From Loigolactobacillus coryniformis subsp. coryniformis KCTC 3167 = DSM 20001 (GTDB taxonomy: Bacteria; Bacillota; Bacilli; Lactobacillales; Lactobacillaceae), in the NCBI RefSeq assembly GCF_002706425.1, contig NZ_CP017713.1:1674001-1738000 (forward strand): 64,000 nt of DNA, given 5' to 3'. Under the pieces are notes generated by a model. It did no database searches. It was not told the origin of the DNA and saw nothing but the letters and a program-made list of their open reading frames with translations. The translations under genes were made by a program, and so were the position numbers. This document shows, one piece after another, positions 26,544 through 36,821 of the stretch; position 1 is the stretch's first letter; each line of letters starts with the position of its first letter.

Positions 26544-29500
26544 GCATGTGCCTCCGTTTTTACATCTTCCAGCGCAACCGAAACCATATGCGATACGCCT
26601 GATTCCTGCATGGCAACGCCGAACAATACATCCATCGCCATCATTGTACCTTTACGGTGGGTGATGACAACAAACTGGGTTTGCTGATCATAACGCTGTA
26701 GGAAGCGACCAAAGCGCTCAACGTTAGCTTCGTCTAACGCCGCTTCGACCTCATCCAAAATACATAATGGTACTGGACGTACATGAATGATGGCAAATAA
26801 CAGCGTAATGGCTGTCAATGCGCGTTCACCGCCAGATAACAAGCTCAGTTGTTGCAGCTTCTTACCCGGTGGCTGCGCGGTAATTTCAATGCCGGTGGTT
26901 AAAAGGTTGGCTGGGTCAGTTAAACTCAAGCTAGCCTGACCACCACCAAACATTTGTGGAAAAATCGTTGCAAACGCTTTGGCAGTTGCTTCAAAAGTGG
27001 CCTTGAACCGTTGACTAACTTCCTGGTCCATTTCAGTCATTGTCGTTGTCAATTGTTCGCGGGCACTTAATAGATCTTCCCGCTGGGCCAATAAGAATTC
27101 ATAGCGTTGACTGACCCGTTCGTATTCAGCAATCGCACCAATATTGACCTCACCCAGATCGGCTAGACCTAATTTAAGTAACTTTTGTTGCTGCTGTAAT
27201 TCAGCTACGTCCGTTGGTAAAGCAGCTTGTTTTGCGGCTTCGAAGCTCAGGTTATAATCACTTTCTAACTGAGTCAAAGCGTGATTCAAACTATCATTAA
27301 GACTGGCTAAGGTTGCTTCGATTCGCTGTTGAGCTGCCGTTTGTTGCTGATAAACCGCTTGTGCATGTGCCAACTGCTGTTCCTGTTGTTGTAGCGTAGC
27401 GGCTAGCACTTCACGTTGTTCTTTGACCGTTTTGATCTGAACATCGATCTGTGCCAACTGTTCGGCCGCACGTTTTAAATCAGCTGCGTTACTGGCATGA
27501 TCCTTAGTCTGCGTGTTAAGCCGTTGCGTCAATTGATCACATTGCTGCTGGTTTCTGACCATTGCTGCTTGCAAAATACTTTGTTGCTCAACATGCTCGC
27601 GGTTAGTCTGTTGTCGCTGTTTTTGTTGTTCTTGGGCTACAGCCAAGTCGGTTTGCGCCTGTTGTCGCTGACTGGCAGTTGCCGCCTGATTTTCTTGCCA
27701 ACTGGCTAAGGCCGCTTGTTGCGCCGCTAGATCAGCCTGAATTTGCTCAATCGTAGCGGCAACTTTTTTAGCCTGTTGCTGATTTGCCAGATATTTTTGC
27801 TGCTGATCAGCCGTGGCATCATTTTGCTGTTGACTTGTATAAGCGACCGCTTGCTGCTGCCGGACTAACTGGGCTTGTTGCCGCGTTAGATCCTTCAAAA
27901 TGGCTTGATTTTCCAGCTCTTGCCGTGCCAGCTGTTGCAGCTGTTCATCAGTGGTGGACAACTGTTGATTAGCAGCTTCGATCTGCGCCTTTAAGGCTTG
28001 CAGTGCTTGCTCTTTAGTTGCCAATTGTTGTTTCATTTTGGCTAATTGTGCCGTTAAGTCACGTTGCTCTTGTTCGCGCGCTAATAGGCCATTTTGTTTG
28101 GTGCGGCCGCCACCAGTCATGGCACCACCAGGGTTGAGAATGTCACCTTCTAGCGTAACGATGCGCACACGATGCTGTAGTAGCGCCGCTAACTTGATTG
28201 CCGCCGTTAAATCAGTAGCAATCACGATGCGGCCTAATAAATGGCGCATTACGTTAGCGTGCTCTGGCGCGAATTTAACCAAATCAGCTGCTACGCCAAT
28301 AAAGCCAGGCTGCTGCGCAATTTGCTGCATTTGAGTACTATTCAATTGCTGCGGCTGCATCACCGATAACGGTAAAAAGGTGGCCCGACCTAAGTGCTGT
28401 TGTTTCAAATAATTGATACTGCGCTTACCCGCTGCCTCATCACTAACCACGACTGCCTGTAGTTGGCCACCTAAAATAGCTTCCAACGCTTGATTGTATT
28501 TCGCTGGCACCGTCAATAATTCAGCCACCGCACCGATCACACCGGTTAGCTGTGTCTTGTGCTGTAAAATACTGCGCACGCCTGCATAAAAGCCACTATA
28601 ATCCTCTTTCATTTCAGCTAAACTGGCTTGTTTGGCTTCAACCTTTTGCATGATAGCTAAAGCCTGATACCACTGTTGCTGCTGTTGATCATATTGCTGC
28701 TGATCATGCTGAACCTGTGTCGTTAACTGCTGTTGCTGTTGCTGCTGTTGGGTCCGCTGTTTTTTCAGTTGAGTTGCGGTTTTTTCAGCCGTTTTGACTT
28801 GTGCCGCTAACTCAGCTGTTTGCTGCGCTAAGGCCGCTTGTTCTGCTTGTTGCTTCTCATCGCGCACTTTAGTCTGCTGCTGTTCCCGCGCCAAATAGGC
28901 AGCTTCATTGTGCAAAGTTGTTTGCTGCTGTAGTTGATCAATATACTGCTGCCGTAGTGCTTCCACCTTACGCTTGATCGTGGCTTCATCGACCTGCTGC
29001 GCCTGCGTATAGTTTTGCACCAATTGTTGTTTTTGTTTTAAGTCAGCGTCAGCTTGTTGTAACGCTGTTTTTTCAGTGGTTAAAACCTGCTGCAATTCAG
29101 CTAATTGCTGTTGCTGCGTTTTCAGTTCAGCCGTTAAATCAGCTAATTTATCTTGAGCAACCCGCCGCCGTTCGCCAGCTAACTCGGCCTGACCCGATAA
29201 TTCTGCTTGTTGTTTGGTGATTCGCAGTTGATCCTGCTGCAAAATATCCAGTCGTTGCGTGTTCTTTTGCTGTTGCTCTTTTTGGGCAGTCACTTTAGTC
29301 TGAAAGTCAGTTTGGTTCCGTCGAGCCAAGATCACATTTTCTTGAGCAGTTTTTAGTGCCTGCTGCTGTTCTTTCTTGGCCGCAGCTCGTGACTCGATCT
29401 GACGGACTAATAAGGTTTTAGTGATCTGATCAAGTTGCTTTTTTTGCTGTAGATAATCTTTGGCCAAGCTACTTTGTTCTTTTAATGGCTCGACCTGCTG

Positions 29501-30097
29501 AGCTAATTCGGCGATAATGTCGGAAACCCGATGTAAATTATCGGCCGTGGCGCTTAGTTGACTATCCGCTTCTTTTTTACGTTGCTTATATTTGACCACG
29601 CCAGCGGCTTCTTCAATAATGCCGCGGCGGTCCTCTGGTTTACTATTAAAAATTGCCGCAATTTTTCCCTGTGAAATAATGGAAAAGGATTCTCGCCCCA
29701 GGCCAGAATCCATGAATAAATTAACGATATCCTTTAAGCGACAACTTTTTTGATTTAAATAAAAGGCAGAAGTGCCATCCCGATATAGAATCCGAGTCAC
29801 GCTGACCTCATCATAATCTGACTTTAATTGATGATCAGAATTATCGAAAGTCAACGTGACTTCAGCACGGTTTAATGGTTTACGTTCACTGGAACCAGCA
29901 AAAATAATATCAGGCATTTTACCACCGCGAAGGCTCTTGGCTGATTGTTCACCCAGTGCCCAGCGAATCGCTTCTGTAATATTACTTTTACCACTACCAT
30001 TAGGACCAACGATCCCCGTGATACCATGATCAAATTGGATCACGGTTTTATCGGCGAAGGACTTGAAGCCATTAATTTCTAACGTTTTAAGTTGCAC
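26540..30097 (-). CDS. smc: Chromosome segregation ATPase SMC
   Basis: 1185 aa, full length, GTG start at 30097 with AGGAG upstream. Walker A GPNGSGKSN (about 32-40) in the N-terminal head, long coiled coils (about 170-500 and 670-1010), a hinge near 510-660 (YSGFYAGVRSIL, LEAILGGQLQAVVV, GGAMTGGG), and the C-terminal head with signature LSLLSGGERALTA and Walker B CILDEVEAALDEANV. It compacts and segregates DNA with ScpA/B. The coiled coils are very glutamine-rich, including one run of eight or more Q. Second gene of the rnc-smc-HAD-ftsY unit. Confidence 0.97.
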   Translation of the reverse strand: MQLKTLEINGFKSFADKTVIQFDHGITGIVGPNGSGKSNITEAIRWALGEQSAKSLRGGKMPDIIFAGSSERKPLNRAEVTLTFDNSDHQLKSDYDEVSVTRILYRDGTSAFYLNQKSCRLKDIVNLFMDSGLGRESFSIISQGKIAAIFNSKPEDRRGIIEEAAGVVKYKQRKKEADSQLSATADNLHRVSDIIAELAQQVEPLKEQSSLAKDYLQQKKQLDQITKTLLVRQIESRAAAKKEQQQALKTAQENVILARRNQTDFQTKVTAQKEQQQKNTQRLDILQQDQLRITKQQAELSGQAELAGERRRVAQDKLADLTAELKTQQQQLAELQQVLTTEKTALQQADADLKQKQQLVQNYTQAQQVDEATIKRKVEALRQQYIDQLQQQTTLHNEAAYLAREQQQTKVRDEKQQAEQAALAQQTAELAAQVKTAEKTATQLKKQRTQQQQQQQQLTTQVQHDQQQYDQQQQQWYQALAIMQKVEAKQASLAEMKEDYSGFYAGVRSILQHKTQLTGVIGAVAELLTVPAKYNQALEAILGGQLQAVVVSDEAAGKRSINYLKQQHLGRATFLPLSVMQPQQLNSTQMQQIAQQPGFIGVAADLVKFAPEHANVMRHLLGRIVIATDLTAAIKLAALLQHRVRIVTLEGDILNPGGAMTGGGRTKQNGLLAREQEQRDLTAQLAKMKQQLATKEQALQALKAQIEAANQQLSTTDEQLQQLARQELENQAILKDLTRQQAQLVRQQQAVAYTSQQQNDATADQQQKYLANQQQAKKVAATIEQIQADLAAQQAALASWQENQAATASQRQQAQTDLAVAQEQQKQRQQTNREHVEQQSILQAAMVRNQQQCDQLTQRLNTQTKDHASNAADLKRAAEQLAQIDVQIKTVKEQREVLAATLQQQEQQLAHAQAVYQQQTAAQQRIEATLASLNDSLNHALTQLESDYNLSFEAAKQAALPTDVAELQQQQKLLKLGLADLGEVNIGAIAEYERVSQRYEFLLAQREDLLSAREQLTTTMTEMDQEVSQRFKATFEATAKAFATIFPQMFGGGQASLSLTDPANLLTTGIEITAQPPGKKLQQLSLLSGGERALTAITLLFAIIHVRPVPLCILDEVEAALDEANVERFGRFLQRYDQQTQFVVITHRKGTMMAMDVLFGVAMQESGVSHMVSVALEDVKTEAHA

Positions 30098-30413
30098 ACC
30101 GGTAAGCTCCTATTCCACAATTAAGGTGTTTTATCAGCAAAAAGCACTGATAAATATTGATGTTTCAGACAGTGCGACTTGGACTTAGCCGAGTTGCGGC
30201 TTTAGTCCAATCGACATCGACAAGTCAGCTCTGTTTCACGAATATGCTCAATACCAAATGCTGGCCAATTTGGTGTTGGCAAAAACGAGCGACAGTGTCC
30301 ATTCAACTAAGGCAAATATCGCCAAGTTGAAACATGGCCCTATTCCACAATTAAGGTGTTTTATCCTGCTGAATGATGCTATTTCATTCGCATCAGCCTT
30401 ATCTATACCAGCC
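30098..30413. other. 316-bp smc-rnc intergenic region with a 27-bp direct repeat
   Basis: A perfect 27-bp direct repeat (CCTATTCCACAATTAAGGTG plus GTTTTATC minus overlap; copies at 30109-30135 and 30339-30365) brackets about 200 bp. Between them: a strong hairpin TTGGACTTAGCCG / CGGCTTTAGTCCAA near 30188-30220 and outer inverted words ATGTTTCA / TGAAACAT. No open frame with a ribosome-binding site. One repeat copy sits immediately before the smc ribosome-binding site, the other about 50 bp after the rnc stop. Confidence 0.65.
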
Positions 30414-31106
30414 TTAATCTTGTAATTTACGTAACGCCACTTCAGCTGCTGCTTGTTCAGCGGCTTTTTTCGTGTGGCCAGTGCCTTGACCTAAGACTTC
30501 GCCACGAGCGACGACTTGGACGGTAAATTGCGCATCGTTAGCCGGGCCAGCTTCAGCAACCAATGGATAGCTGATCTCAACTTCACCATCTTTTTGCAAA
30601 AATTCTTGTAAATTGGTTTTGTGATCCATGACGTAGGAAAAAGCACCTTGTTCAACTTTAGGAAAGACGACCTGCGCCACAAAACGTTGTACCGCTTCCT
30701 TACCTTGATCTAAGTACAAGGAACCGACAAAACTTTCAAAAATATCGCAAAGTAATGAATTACGATCACGCGCCCCATTTTTTTCTTCACCTTTACCGAG
30801 CTTAATGTATCGGTCAAAATGGCATTCACGCGCAAAAGCACTAAAACTATCCTCACAGACAATTGCCGCCCGTAATCGGGTCAATTTACCTTCAGGATAA
30901 TTTGGGTACTTGGCATATAAATATTCAGATACGGTCAACTCCATCACCGCATCACCAAGAAATTCAATGCGCTGATAATCTTGCAACTTTAAGTTTGGGT
31001 GTTCATTAACGTATGAGGACTGCGTGAACGCTTCAGATAATAAATCGACATTCTGATACTCAATGCCAAAACGGTCACGTAACTCATTTAAAAATACTTG
31101 CTCCAC
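30414..31106 (-). CDS. rnc: Ribonuclease III
   Basis: 230 aa from a GTG at 31106 (VEQVFLNELRDRFG), chosen because AAGGGG lies seven bases upstream; the open frame before it is leader. The nuclease domain has the signature RIEFLGDAVMEL (about 46-57) and the catalytic D/E of LCDIFESFVGSLYLD (about 116-130); the dsRNA-binding domain is at about 160-228 (KTNLQEFLQK, GTGHTKKAAEQAAAE). It processes rRNA and cleaves structured mRNAs. Head of the rnc-smc-ftsY group, with the recurrent leader motif upstream. Confidence 0.96.
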   Translation of the reverse strand: MEQVFLNELRDRFGIEYQNVDLLSEAFTQSSYVNEHPNLKLQDYQRIEFLGDAVMELTVSEYLYAKYPNYPEGKLTRLRAAIVCEDSFSAFARECHFDRYIKLGKGEEKNGARDRNSLLCDIFESFVGSLYLDQGKEAVQRFVAQVVFPKVEQGAFSYVMDHKTNLQEFLQKDGEVEISYPLVAEAGPANDAQFTVQVVARGEVLGQGTGHTKKAAEQAAAEVALRKLQD

Positions 31107-31344
31107 AACTGAGCCCCTTTCTACTACAAAACAATTAAGGTCGATTACTAGCAGCATTCACTAGTAATTTTTAATGTCACTTACAAATGATACTGCCTAA
31201 AATTTACCACACGACACGTCAATATTAGGCAGCACTTCTAATAAAACTTGCTTTAATCACACCAGCGTATTATACAGGTTTTCCTAGGAAAAGACTAGCG
31301 CTTAGTCAGTTACTATATATTGTGTCAAAAATAGGCGCCAACAA

Positions 31345-31386
31345 CAAAAAATGAGTTAACATTATTCGTCTGAATAACGCCAACTC
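31345..31386 (-). terminator. acpP terminator
   Basis: On the minus strand GAGTTGGCGTTATTC pairs with GAATAATGTTAACTC (three G-U pairs), 4-base loop, then ATTTTTTG. It begins 11 bases after the acpP stop. Confidence 0.85.
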
Positions 31387-31396
31387 ACTCGCTTAT

Positions 31397-31636
31397 TTAT
31401 TGATGGTTTTTGATGTAAGTGACTGCGTCGCCCACTGTCGCTAATTTTTCTGCATCTTCATCCGAAATCTCAGCACCGAATGTATCTTCCAATTCCAAGA
31501 TAAATTCGACAATGTCGATCGAATCAGCGTTTAAATCTTTCTTAAAATCAAGTGACTGACTAACTTTGTCAGCTGATAATTCAAACCGTTCTTCAATCAA
31601 TTGTGCGATCTTATCGTAGATCTCTTGCTCAGACAT
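31397..31636 (-). CDS. acpP: Acyl carrier protein
   Basis: 79 aa, acidic and helical. The phosphopantetheine serine is in LNADSIDIVEFILELED (about 34-50). It carries fatty acyl chains and donates them, with PlsX, to phospholipid synthesis. AAGGGGGG precedes the ATG. It lies 241 bp after plsX on the same strand and ends at a strong terminator. Confidence 0.95.
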   Translation of the reverse strand: MSEQEIYDKIAQLIEERFELSADKVSQSLDFKKDLNADSIDIVEFILELEDTFGAEISDEDAEKLATVGDAVTYIKNHQ

Positions 31637-31877
31637 CTAATCCCCCCTTGCTTGGTCAACACGCTGACCAATAGTTTTGCGCCGGACAAATCAAATTCGT
31701 CGCTGCTTATTTTTACTAACAACGCTTCAAATGTAGATCACTGGTAAAAATTAGCCTGTTGTATCGATTCACAAATACACATTCAGTGAATCTGACCGCA
31801 CACTTTTCTTCACTAGTAGTCGATTTCAAGGTTCAAATAGTAGTGTAATGGTTTTAACCGCCATTGTCTAGCCCAAT

Positions 31878-32900
31878 TTAATCGTTTTTTTCTGGGCGCC
31901 GTGCGAGTTCATTTCGGCTAAAATAATCAACTACATCTGCGACTACTTGCTTAGAAACCATGTCGTGAATTTGGCTGATCGTATAATAAACGGCGTCTGG
32001 ACTAGCTGTACCATGCGTTTTGACTACTGGTGCCTTCAAGCCAAGTAAAACAGCGCCACCGTAACGTGAATAGTCAAAGTTATCACGTAATGTCCCTAAA
32101 CTACCCTTTAGCAAAGCGCCACCGAGCTTGGCTTTAACGCCGCCATTCATGATGCTATCTTTCAATAAATGTAAGATGGAAATAGCCGTACCTTCAATTG
32201 ATTTCAATGCAGCATTACCAGTAAAGCCATCCGTGACGACTACATCGGCGCGACCATTTAAAAGTTCACGCGCTTCGATATTACCAATAAAATTAAAATC
32301 TTTTTCTGCCGCGATCAGTTGGTAAGCCGCTTTATGTGTCAAGTCACCCTTATCCGGTTCAGTCCCATTATTTAGCAAGGCGATCCGCGGCCGTTCAATG
32401 CCCCGCATATTTTTGGCATAATAATTTCCTAGGACCGCAAATTGATACAAGTTTTCTGGTTTGCTATCGGCATTGGCACCAATATCTAAAATATTAAATT
32501 GGCTACCTGTCCGAAAATCAGGTAATGTCGGCATTAAGCCTGGGCGATCAATACCTTTGATTCGACCAATGATAAATAAACCTGCAGCTAACAACGCCCC
32601 AGTACTACCAGCAGAGAAAATTGCATCCGCTTCACCGTCTTTAACCGCATGGGCAGCAACGACCATCGAAGCATCTTTTTTGCGTCGAACTGCTTTAACT
32701 GGCTCTTCGTCAGCTAAAATCTCTTCACTAGTGGCAACGATCGTTAAGCGCTGATCATTTTTGATCTCAGCGCGAATTTTAGCTTCGTCTCCATAAAGTA
32801 AAAATTCAATATCGGGGAACTGATCACGGGCGCGCTCAACACCAGGAATGATCGTTGTTGGGCCATTATCGCCGCCCATTGCGTCTACTGCAATTTTCAT
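31878..32900 (-). CDS. plsX: Phosphate acyltransferase PlsX
   Basis: 340 aa from the ATG at 32900 ([17 protein letters not shown]), the family N-terminus; the short upstream extension of the frame is discarded. Conserved stretches include [36 protein letters not shown] and [21 protein letters not shown] in family order (cores [26 protein letters not shown]). It turns acyl-ACP and phosphate into acyl-phosphate for PlsY. Coupled to recG upstream (gap about 21 bp). No fapR gene precedes it here. Confidence 0.95.
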   Translation of the reverse strand: MKIAVDAMGGDNGPTTIIPGVERARDQFPDIEFLLYGDEAKIRAEIKNDQRLTIVATSEEILADEEPVKAVRRKKDASMVVAAHAVKDGEADAIFSAGSTGALLAAGLFIIGRIKGIDRPGLMPTLPDFRTGSQFNILDIGANADSKPENLYQFAVLGNYYAKNMRGIERPRIALLNNGTEPDKGDLTHKAAYQLIAAEKDFNFIGNIEARELLNGRADVVVTDGFTGNAALKSIEGTAISILHLLKDSIMNGGVKAKLGGALLKGSLGTLRDNFDYSRYGGAVLLGLKAPVVKTHGTASPDAVYYTISQIHDMVSKQVVADVVDYFSRNELARRPEKND

Positions 32901-32921
32901 GGCTGATTCCTCTTTCCTCAC

Positions 32922-34967
32922 TCAATCTAAATTCTGATAATTTTGCTCTTGCTGAGCTAAATAATTGGCTAAAGGCCGATTTTCTGGTTGTTGCCAGGCA
33001 CCAGTCGTCACTAATTCTTGTGCTTCGATCTGCGCCGTTTCCAATGCGCGGTAATCGGCTACTGGATCAGCGACTTTGAATTCAGGCATCCCTGACTGTT
33101 TTTCACCGAGCACATCCCCTGGGCCACGCAACTCCAGATCTTTTTGCGATACCTGAAAACCATCAGTAGTCGCCACCATTGTTTCCATTCGCTCAATACC
33201 ATTTTGATTTTTAGGATCGGCCACTAGGATACAAAAGGATGCTTCTTGTCCCCGACCAATCCGTCCGCGCAGCTGGTGCAACTGGGATAAACCAAAACGA
33301 TCGGCATCAAAAATCAGCATTGCGGTGGCATTAGGTACATCCACACCGACTTCGATCACTGTGGTTGCCACCAAGACTTGAAACTCGTTGGCTTTAAACG
33401 CCTGCATAATTTGATCTTTATCTTCATTTTTCAGCTGACCATGAAGCAAGCCAACCTGATAAGTCGGCGCAAAAGCTGCCTGCATTTTCGCAAAGACGGC
33501 TTGAGCATTTTTCAAGTCCATACTCTCTGATTCCTCAATCAACGGCGTGACCACGTAAGCTTGGCGGCCTTTAGCTAATTCTTTTTGAATAAAGCTTAAC
33601 GCATTGGCCACTTGGTTACCCCGGATCCAACTTGTTTTGATTGGGATTCGGCCAGCCGGTAATTCATCGATGGTTGAGACATCCATTTCGCCAAATGCGG
33701 TGATTGCTAGCGTCCGTGGAATTGGTGTTGCCGTCATTGCTAAAATATCCGGCCGATAGCCTTTTTCACGCAAAACACGGCGCTGATTGACCCCAAAACG
33801 ATGTTGTTCATCAGTAATCGCCAAACCTAATTTGGCAAAGTCAACGCCATCCTGGATCAACGCGTGTGTACCGATGATCAAGTCGATCTTACCAGCAGCC
33901 AAATCGCTGAGGATTGCTTGTCGCGCTTTGCCTTTGATTGAACCCGTTAATAAAGCTACTTGGACATCAAAATCAGCAAACAGCCGCTGTAAGTTCTTAT
34001 AGTGCTGTTCCGCCAGAATTTCGGTTGGCGCCATCAGCGCTGCTTGATAACCAGCTGTAACTGCAGCATACATGACTAAGGCCGCAACGATCGTTTTACC
34101 ACTACCAACATCACCTTGCAGCAATCGATTCATGTGCCGCGGGCTTTTTAAATCACGACAAATTTCATTGACAACTCTTTTTTGCGCTTTGGTCAACTCA
34201 AACGGCAAGGTTTGAATAAAGGCGCGTAATTTTTGATTATCGTAGTGTAACGCTAACCCTTGTTCTGGCGCTTGTTCACGCTTTTTCAGTAACTGGATCG
34301 CCATTTGAAATAAGAAAAATTCCTCAAAAATAGCTGTACGACGAGCCGCATTAGCTTCAGTTTGCGTCTTAGGGAAATGCATGCCATGGATTACTTGCCG
34401 CTCCGTCACCAATCGGTATTTGTCGATCAAGGCTTGCGGTAAAATATTGACGATCAGATCCGCATAGGCATCATAAGCAGTTCGAATCAGCTTGACCAAT
34501 GTCGTTTGGCGAATACTTTTCGATGCGCTATAAATTGATGCAAATTCTGGGCTAGTATCATTCTTGATGGCAAGAACTTTCATTCCGGTCATGCTTTTAC
34601 GCTTAGCATCCCATTTACCATAAACTGCAACTTCTGCACCGGTTTCAAACTTATCTTTCAACCATGGTTGGTTAAAAAAGGTCACCATGATCACAGCTTG
34701 ATCAATCAAGAGCCGAACATTGAGCCGATTTTTGCCGCGGCCAAAGCGACTGACAACTGGCGGCCCGACAACGACCCCCTTCAAGGTTACTTTTTCTTGA
34801 TCGATCACTTCATCCAATGACTTAACCTTTAGATCTTCATAGCGAAAGGGAAAATAATGCAGCAAGTCGTTGATCGTATTAATTTTTAATTCATGTAGCG
34901 CTTGGACTTTTTTAGGACCAACCCCTGGTAACACCGCCACCGGATCAAGTAAACTTTTACTGGTCAT
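32922..34967 (-). CDS. recG: ATP-dependent DNA helicase RecG
   Basis: 681 aa. The N-terminal wedge/OB domain (about 1-200) includes GVGPKK and FPFRYED; the helicase core has Walker A QGDVGSGKT (about 283-291), ITDEQHRFG (DEQH box), MTATPIPRTLA and the RecG motifs DRFGLSQLHQLRGRIGRG (about 560-577). It remodels stalled forks and branched DNA. Gene order fakA-recG-plsX-acpP is typical. GGTGGTGG near the ATG at 34967 is the likely ribosome-binding site. Confidence 0.96.
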   Translation of the reverse strand: MTSKSLLDPVAVLPGVGPKKVQALHELKINTINDLLHYFPFRYEDLKVKSLDEVIDQEKVTLKGVVVGPPVVSRFGRGKNRLNVRLLIDQAVIMVTFFNQPWLKDKFETGAEVAVYGKWDAKRKSMTGMKVLAIKNDTSPEFASIYSASKSIRQTTLVKLIRTAYDAYADLIVNILPQALIDKYRLVTERQVIHGMHFPKTQTEANAARRTAIFEEFFLFQMAIQLLKKREQAPEQGLALHYDNQKLRAFIQTLPFELTKAQKRVVNEICRDLKSPRHMNRLLQGDVGSGKTIVAALVMYAAVTAGYQAALMAPTEILAEQHYKNLQRLFADFDVQVALLTGSIKGKARQAILSDLAAGKIDLIIGTHALIQDGVDFAKLGLAITDEQHRFGVNQRRVLREKGYRPDILAMTATPIPRTLAITAFGEMDVSTIDELPAGRIPIKTSWIRGNQVANALSFIQKELAKGRQAYVVTPLIEESESMDLKNAQAVFAKMQAAFAPTYQVGLLHGQLKNEDKDQIMQAFKANEFQVLVATTVIEVGVDVPNATAMLIFDADRFGLSQLHQLRGRIGRGQEASFCILVADPKNQNGIERMETMVATTDGFQVSQKDLELRGPGDVLGEKQSGMPEFKVADPVADYRALETAQIEAQELVTTGAWQQPENRPLANYLAQQEQNYQNLD

Positions 34968-35011
34968 GTCAGACCACCACCTTTATTCTGACCAAATTCA
35001 CCATACTAAAC

Positions 35012-35035
35012 AAGCTGAGGCACCTACCTCAGCTT
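35012..35035 (-). terminator. Hairpin between fakA and recG
   Basis: AAGCTGAGG (35012-35020) pairs perfectly with CCTCAGCTT (35027-35035). The minus-strand sequence after it is weakly T-rich (GTTTAG), so it probably attenuates rather than stops transcription into recG. Confidence 0.55.
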
Positions 35036-35056
35036 GCCTGGGTCACACTATTCACA

Positions 35057-36727
35057 CTATTCAACGGAAACCAGATATGGATAAACTGGCTGACCGCCAT
35101 CATGTAATTCAACTTCTAATTCATCATCAATTGCCATGACTGCATCGGCAATCGCTTGGGCTTCTTGGCGAGTTCCACCTTCGCCGATCAAAATCGTCAC
35201 GATCTCACTATCATCATCAAGCATCGCTTTGATCATATCGACTGTCGCTGTTTGCCGCTCAGATGCCGTCACCTTGATCTTACCATCGATGATCCCCATG
35301 TAATCGTCCTTCTTGATTGCTAAACCATCAATGGTTGTATCACGGATTGATTGTGTCACTTGACCGCTAATAACATCCTTCAAGCCAGCCGTCATCTGCG
35401 CCTCATTATCAGCCAATGAGTTATCTGGATTAAATGAAAGTAATGACGTCATCCCTTGGGAGATCGTTTTACTTGGCACGATTGCTACTGGGATATCAGC
35501 CACTTTTGCTGCTTCTTGTGCGGCCAAAATAATGTTACCGTTGTTCGGTAAAATTAAGGCTTGCTTGGCATTAGCTGACTTGATCGCATCCAAAATATCT
35601 TGTGTACTTGGATTCATTGTTTGCCCACCATTTAAGATCGTTGTAGCGCCTAAACTCTTGAACAATGTCCCGACACCTTTACCAGAAGCAATCGCGATAA
35701 TGCCAAAATCAATCGGTTCTTGAGCTTCAGCTTCGTTAGCTTGATCTTGTTCTAGAATGGTTTCATGTTGTAACCGCATATTATCGATCTTGATCTTCAA
35801 CATCGAACCATATTCATGGCCATAGGCTAAAACCGTGCCCGGATGTTCCGTATGCACATGGACTTTGACCACTTCATCATCATTGACCACTAGTAATGAA
35901 TCACCTAAACCATCTAAATGATTACGGAATTCTTCATAGTCAAATTTAGCCGTTGCACCATCTTGGCCTAACCCGACCATCATTTCTGTACAATAACCGA
36001 AAGTAATGTCTTCCGTGGCAATTTGGCTTTGGACACTTTGATGATGCATGGCATTAACCATCTCGTCCATTTCAGAACCATCTGGCTGATAAGTATCATC
36101 GTCAACCACTTCACCAGAAAGACCTTCTAAAAAGCCTTCATAAATGAAAACTAGTCCTTGACCACCAGAATCAACGACACCCACTTCTTTTAAAACGGGT
36201 AACAAATCAGGCGTTTTTGCCAACGCTTTTTTAGCAGCCGCAACAACGGCTTGTAAAATAACGACGGCGTCAGTTGTTTCTTTACTTTGCTTATTAGCAG
36301 CACGCGCCGCCTCACGGGCAACCGTTAAGATCGTACCTTCAACGGGTTTCATCACTGCCTTATAGGCCGTTTCTACACCGCTCATCAACGCTGCAGTTAG
36401 ATCTTGAGCCGTCAGTGCTTCTTTACCAGCTACACTACTAGCAAAACCACGGAATAATTGTGAAGTGATCACCCCGGAATTACCGCGGGCACCCATCAAT
36501 AATCCTTTAGCCAGTGACTGTGCTAATTCACCAACATTAGTGGCATTAGATTCGTTGACCGCTTTAGCACCACTACCAAAAGATAGCCCCATATTCGTTC
36601 CGGTATCACCGTCAGGGACAGGGAAAACATTTAATGAATTGACAAATTCAGCATTTTTGGTCAGCCGATGCGCGCCGATGCGCACCATATCTTGAAATTT
36701 TGCTGCCGTTATTTCTGTTACTTCCAA
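35057..36727 (-). CDS. fakA: Fatty acid kinase catalytic subunit FakA (YloV, DAK2 domain)
   Basis: 556 aa from a TTG at 36727 (then EVTEITAAKFQ) with AAGGAGG six bases upstream; no ATG has a good site. The N-terminal DhaL-type kinase domain (about 1-200) has SLNVFPVPDGDTGTNM (core PVPDGDTGTNM), MGARGNSGVI and VDSGGQGL; the middle and C-terminal parts belong to DUF1949/DegV-like regions. It phosphorylates exogenous fatty acids bound to FakB, feeding the PlsX/PlsY pathway; plsX is two genes downstream. It follows the Asp23-like gene. Confidence 0.92.
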   Translation of the reverse strand: MEVTEITAAKFQDMVRIGAHRLTKNAEFVNSLNVFPVPDGDTGTNMGLSFGSGAKAVNESNATNVGELAQSLAKGLLMGARGNSGVITSQLFRGFASSVAGKEALTAQDLTAALMSGVETAYKAVMKPVEGTILTVAREAARAANKQSKETTDAVVILQAVVAAAKKALAKTPDLLPVLKEVGVVDSGGQGLVFIYEGFLEGLSGEVVDDDTYQPDGSEMDEMVNAMHHQSVQSQIATEDITFGYCTEMMVGLGQDGATAKFDYEEFRNHLDGLGDSLLVVNDDEVVKVHVHTEHPGTVLAYGHEYGSMLKIKIDNMRLQHETILEQDQANEAEAQEPIDFGIIAIASGKGVGTLFKSLGATTILNGGQTMNPSTQDILDAIKSANAKQALILPNNGNIILAAQEAAKVADIPVAIVPSKTISQGMTSLLSFNPDNSLADNEAQMTAGLKDVISGQVTQSIRDTTIDGLAIKKDDYMGIIDGKIKVTASERQTATVDMIKAMLDDDSEIVTILIGEGGTRQEAQAIADAVMAIDDELEVELHDGGQPVYPYLVSVE

Positions 36728-36821
36728 AATTATCCTCCTTGCTGTTTTGCCTGCTTTTAGCGCAAAACAAAACCAGCGGGACACATTCGTATCCGCATTA
36801 TACGACTTTATTTTAGTTTAA

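Noticed and set aside
26540-30097. Several plus-strand frames inside smc and other core genes
   Set aside because: They have no ribosome-binding sites and mirror coding sequence of the minus-strand genes.
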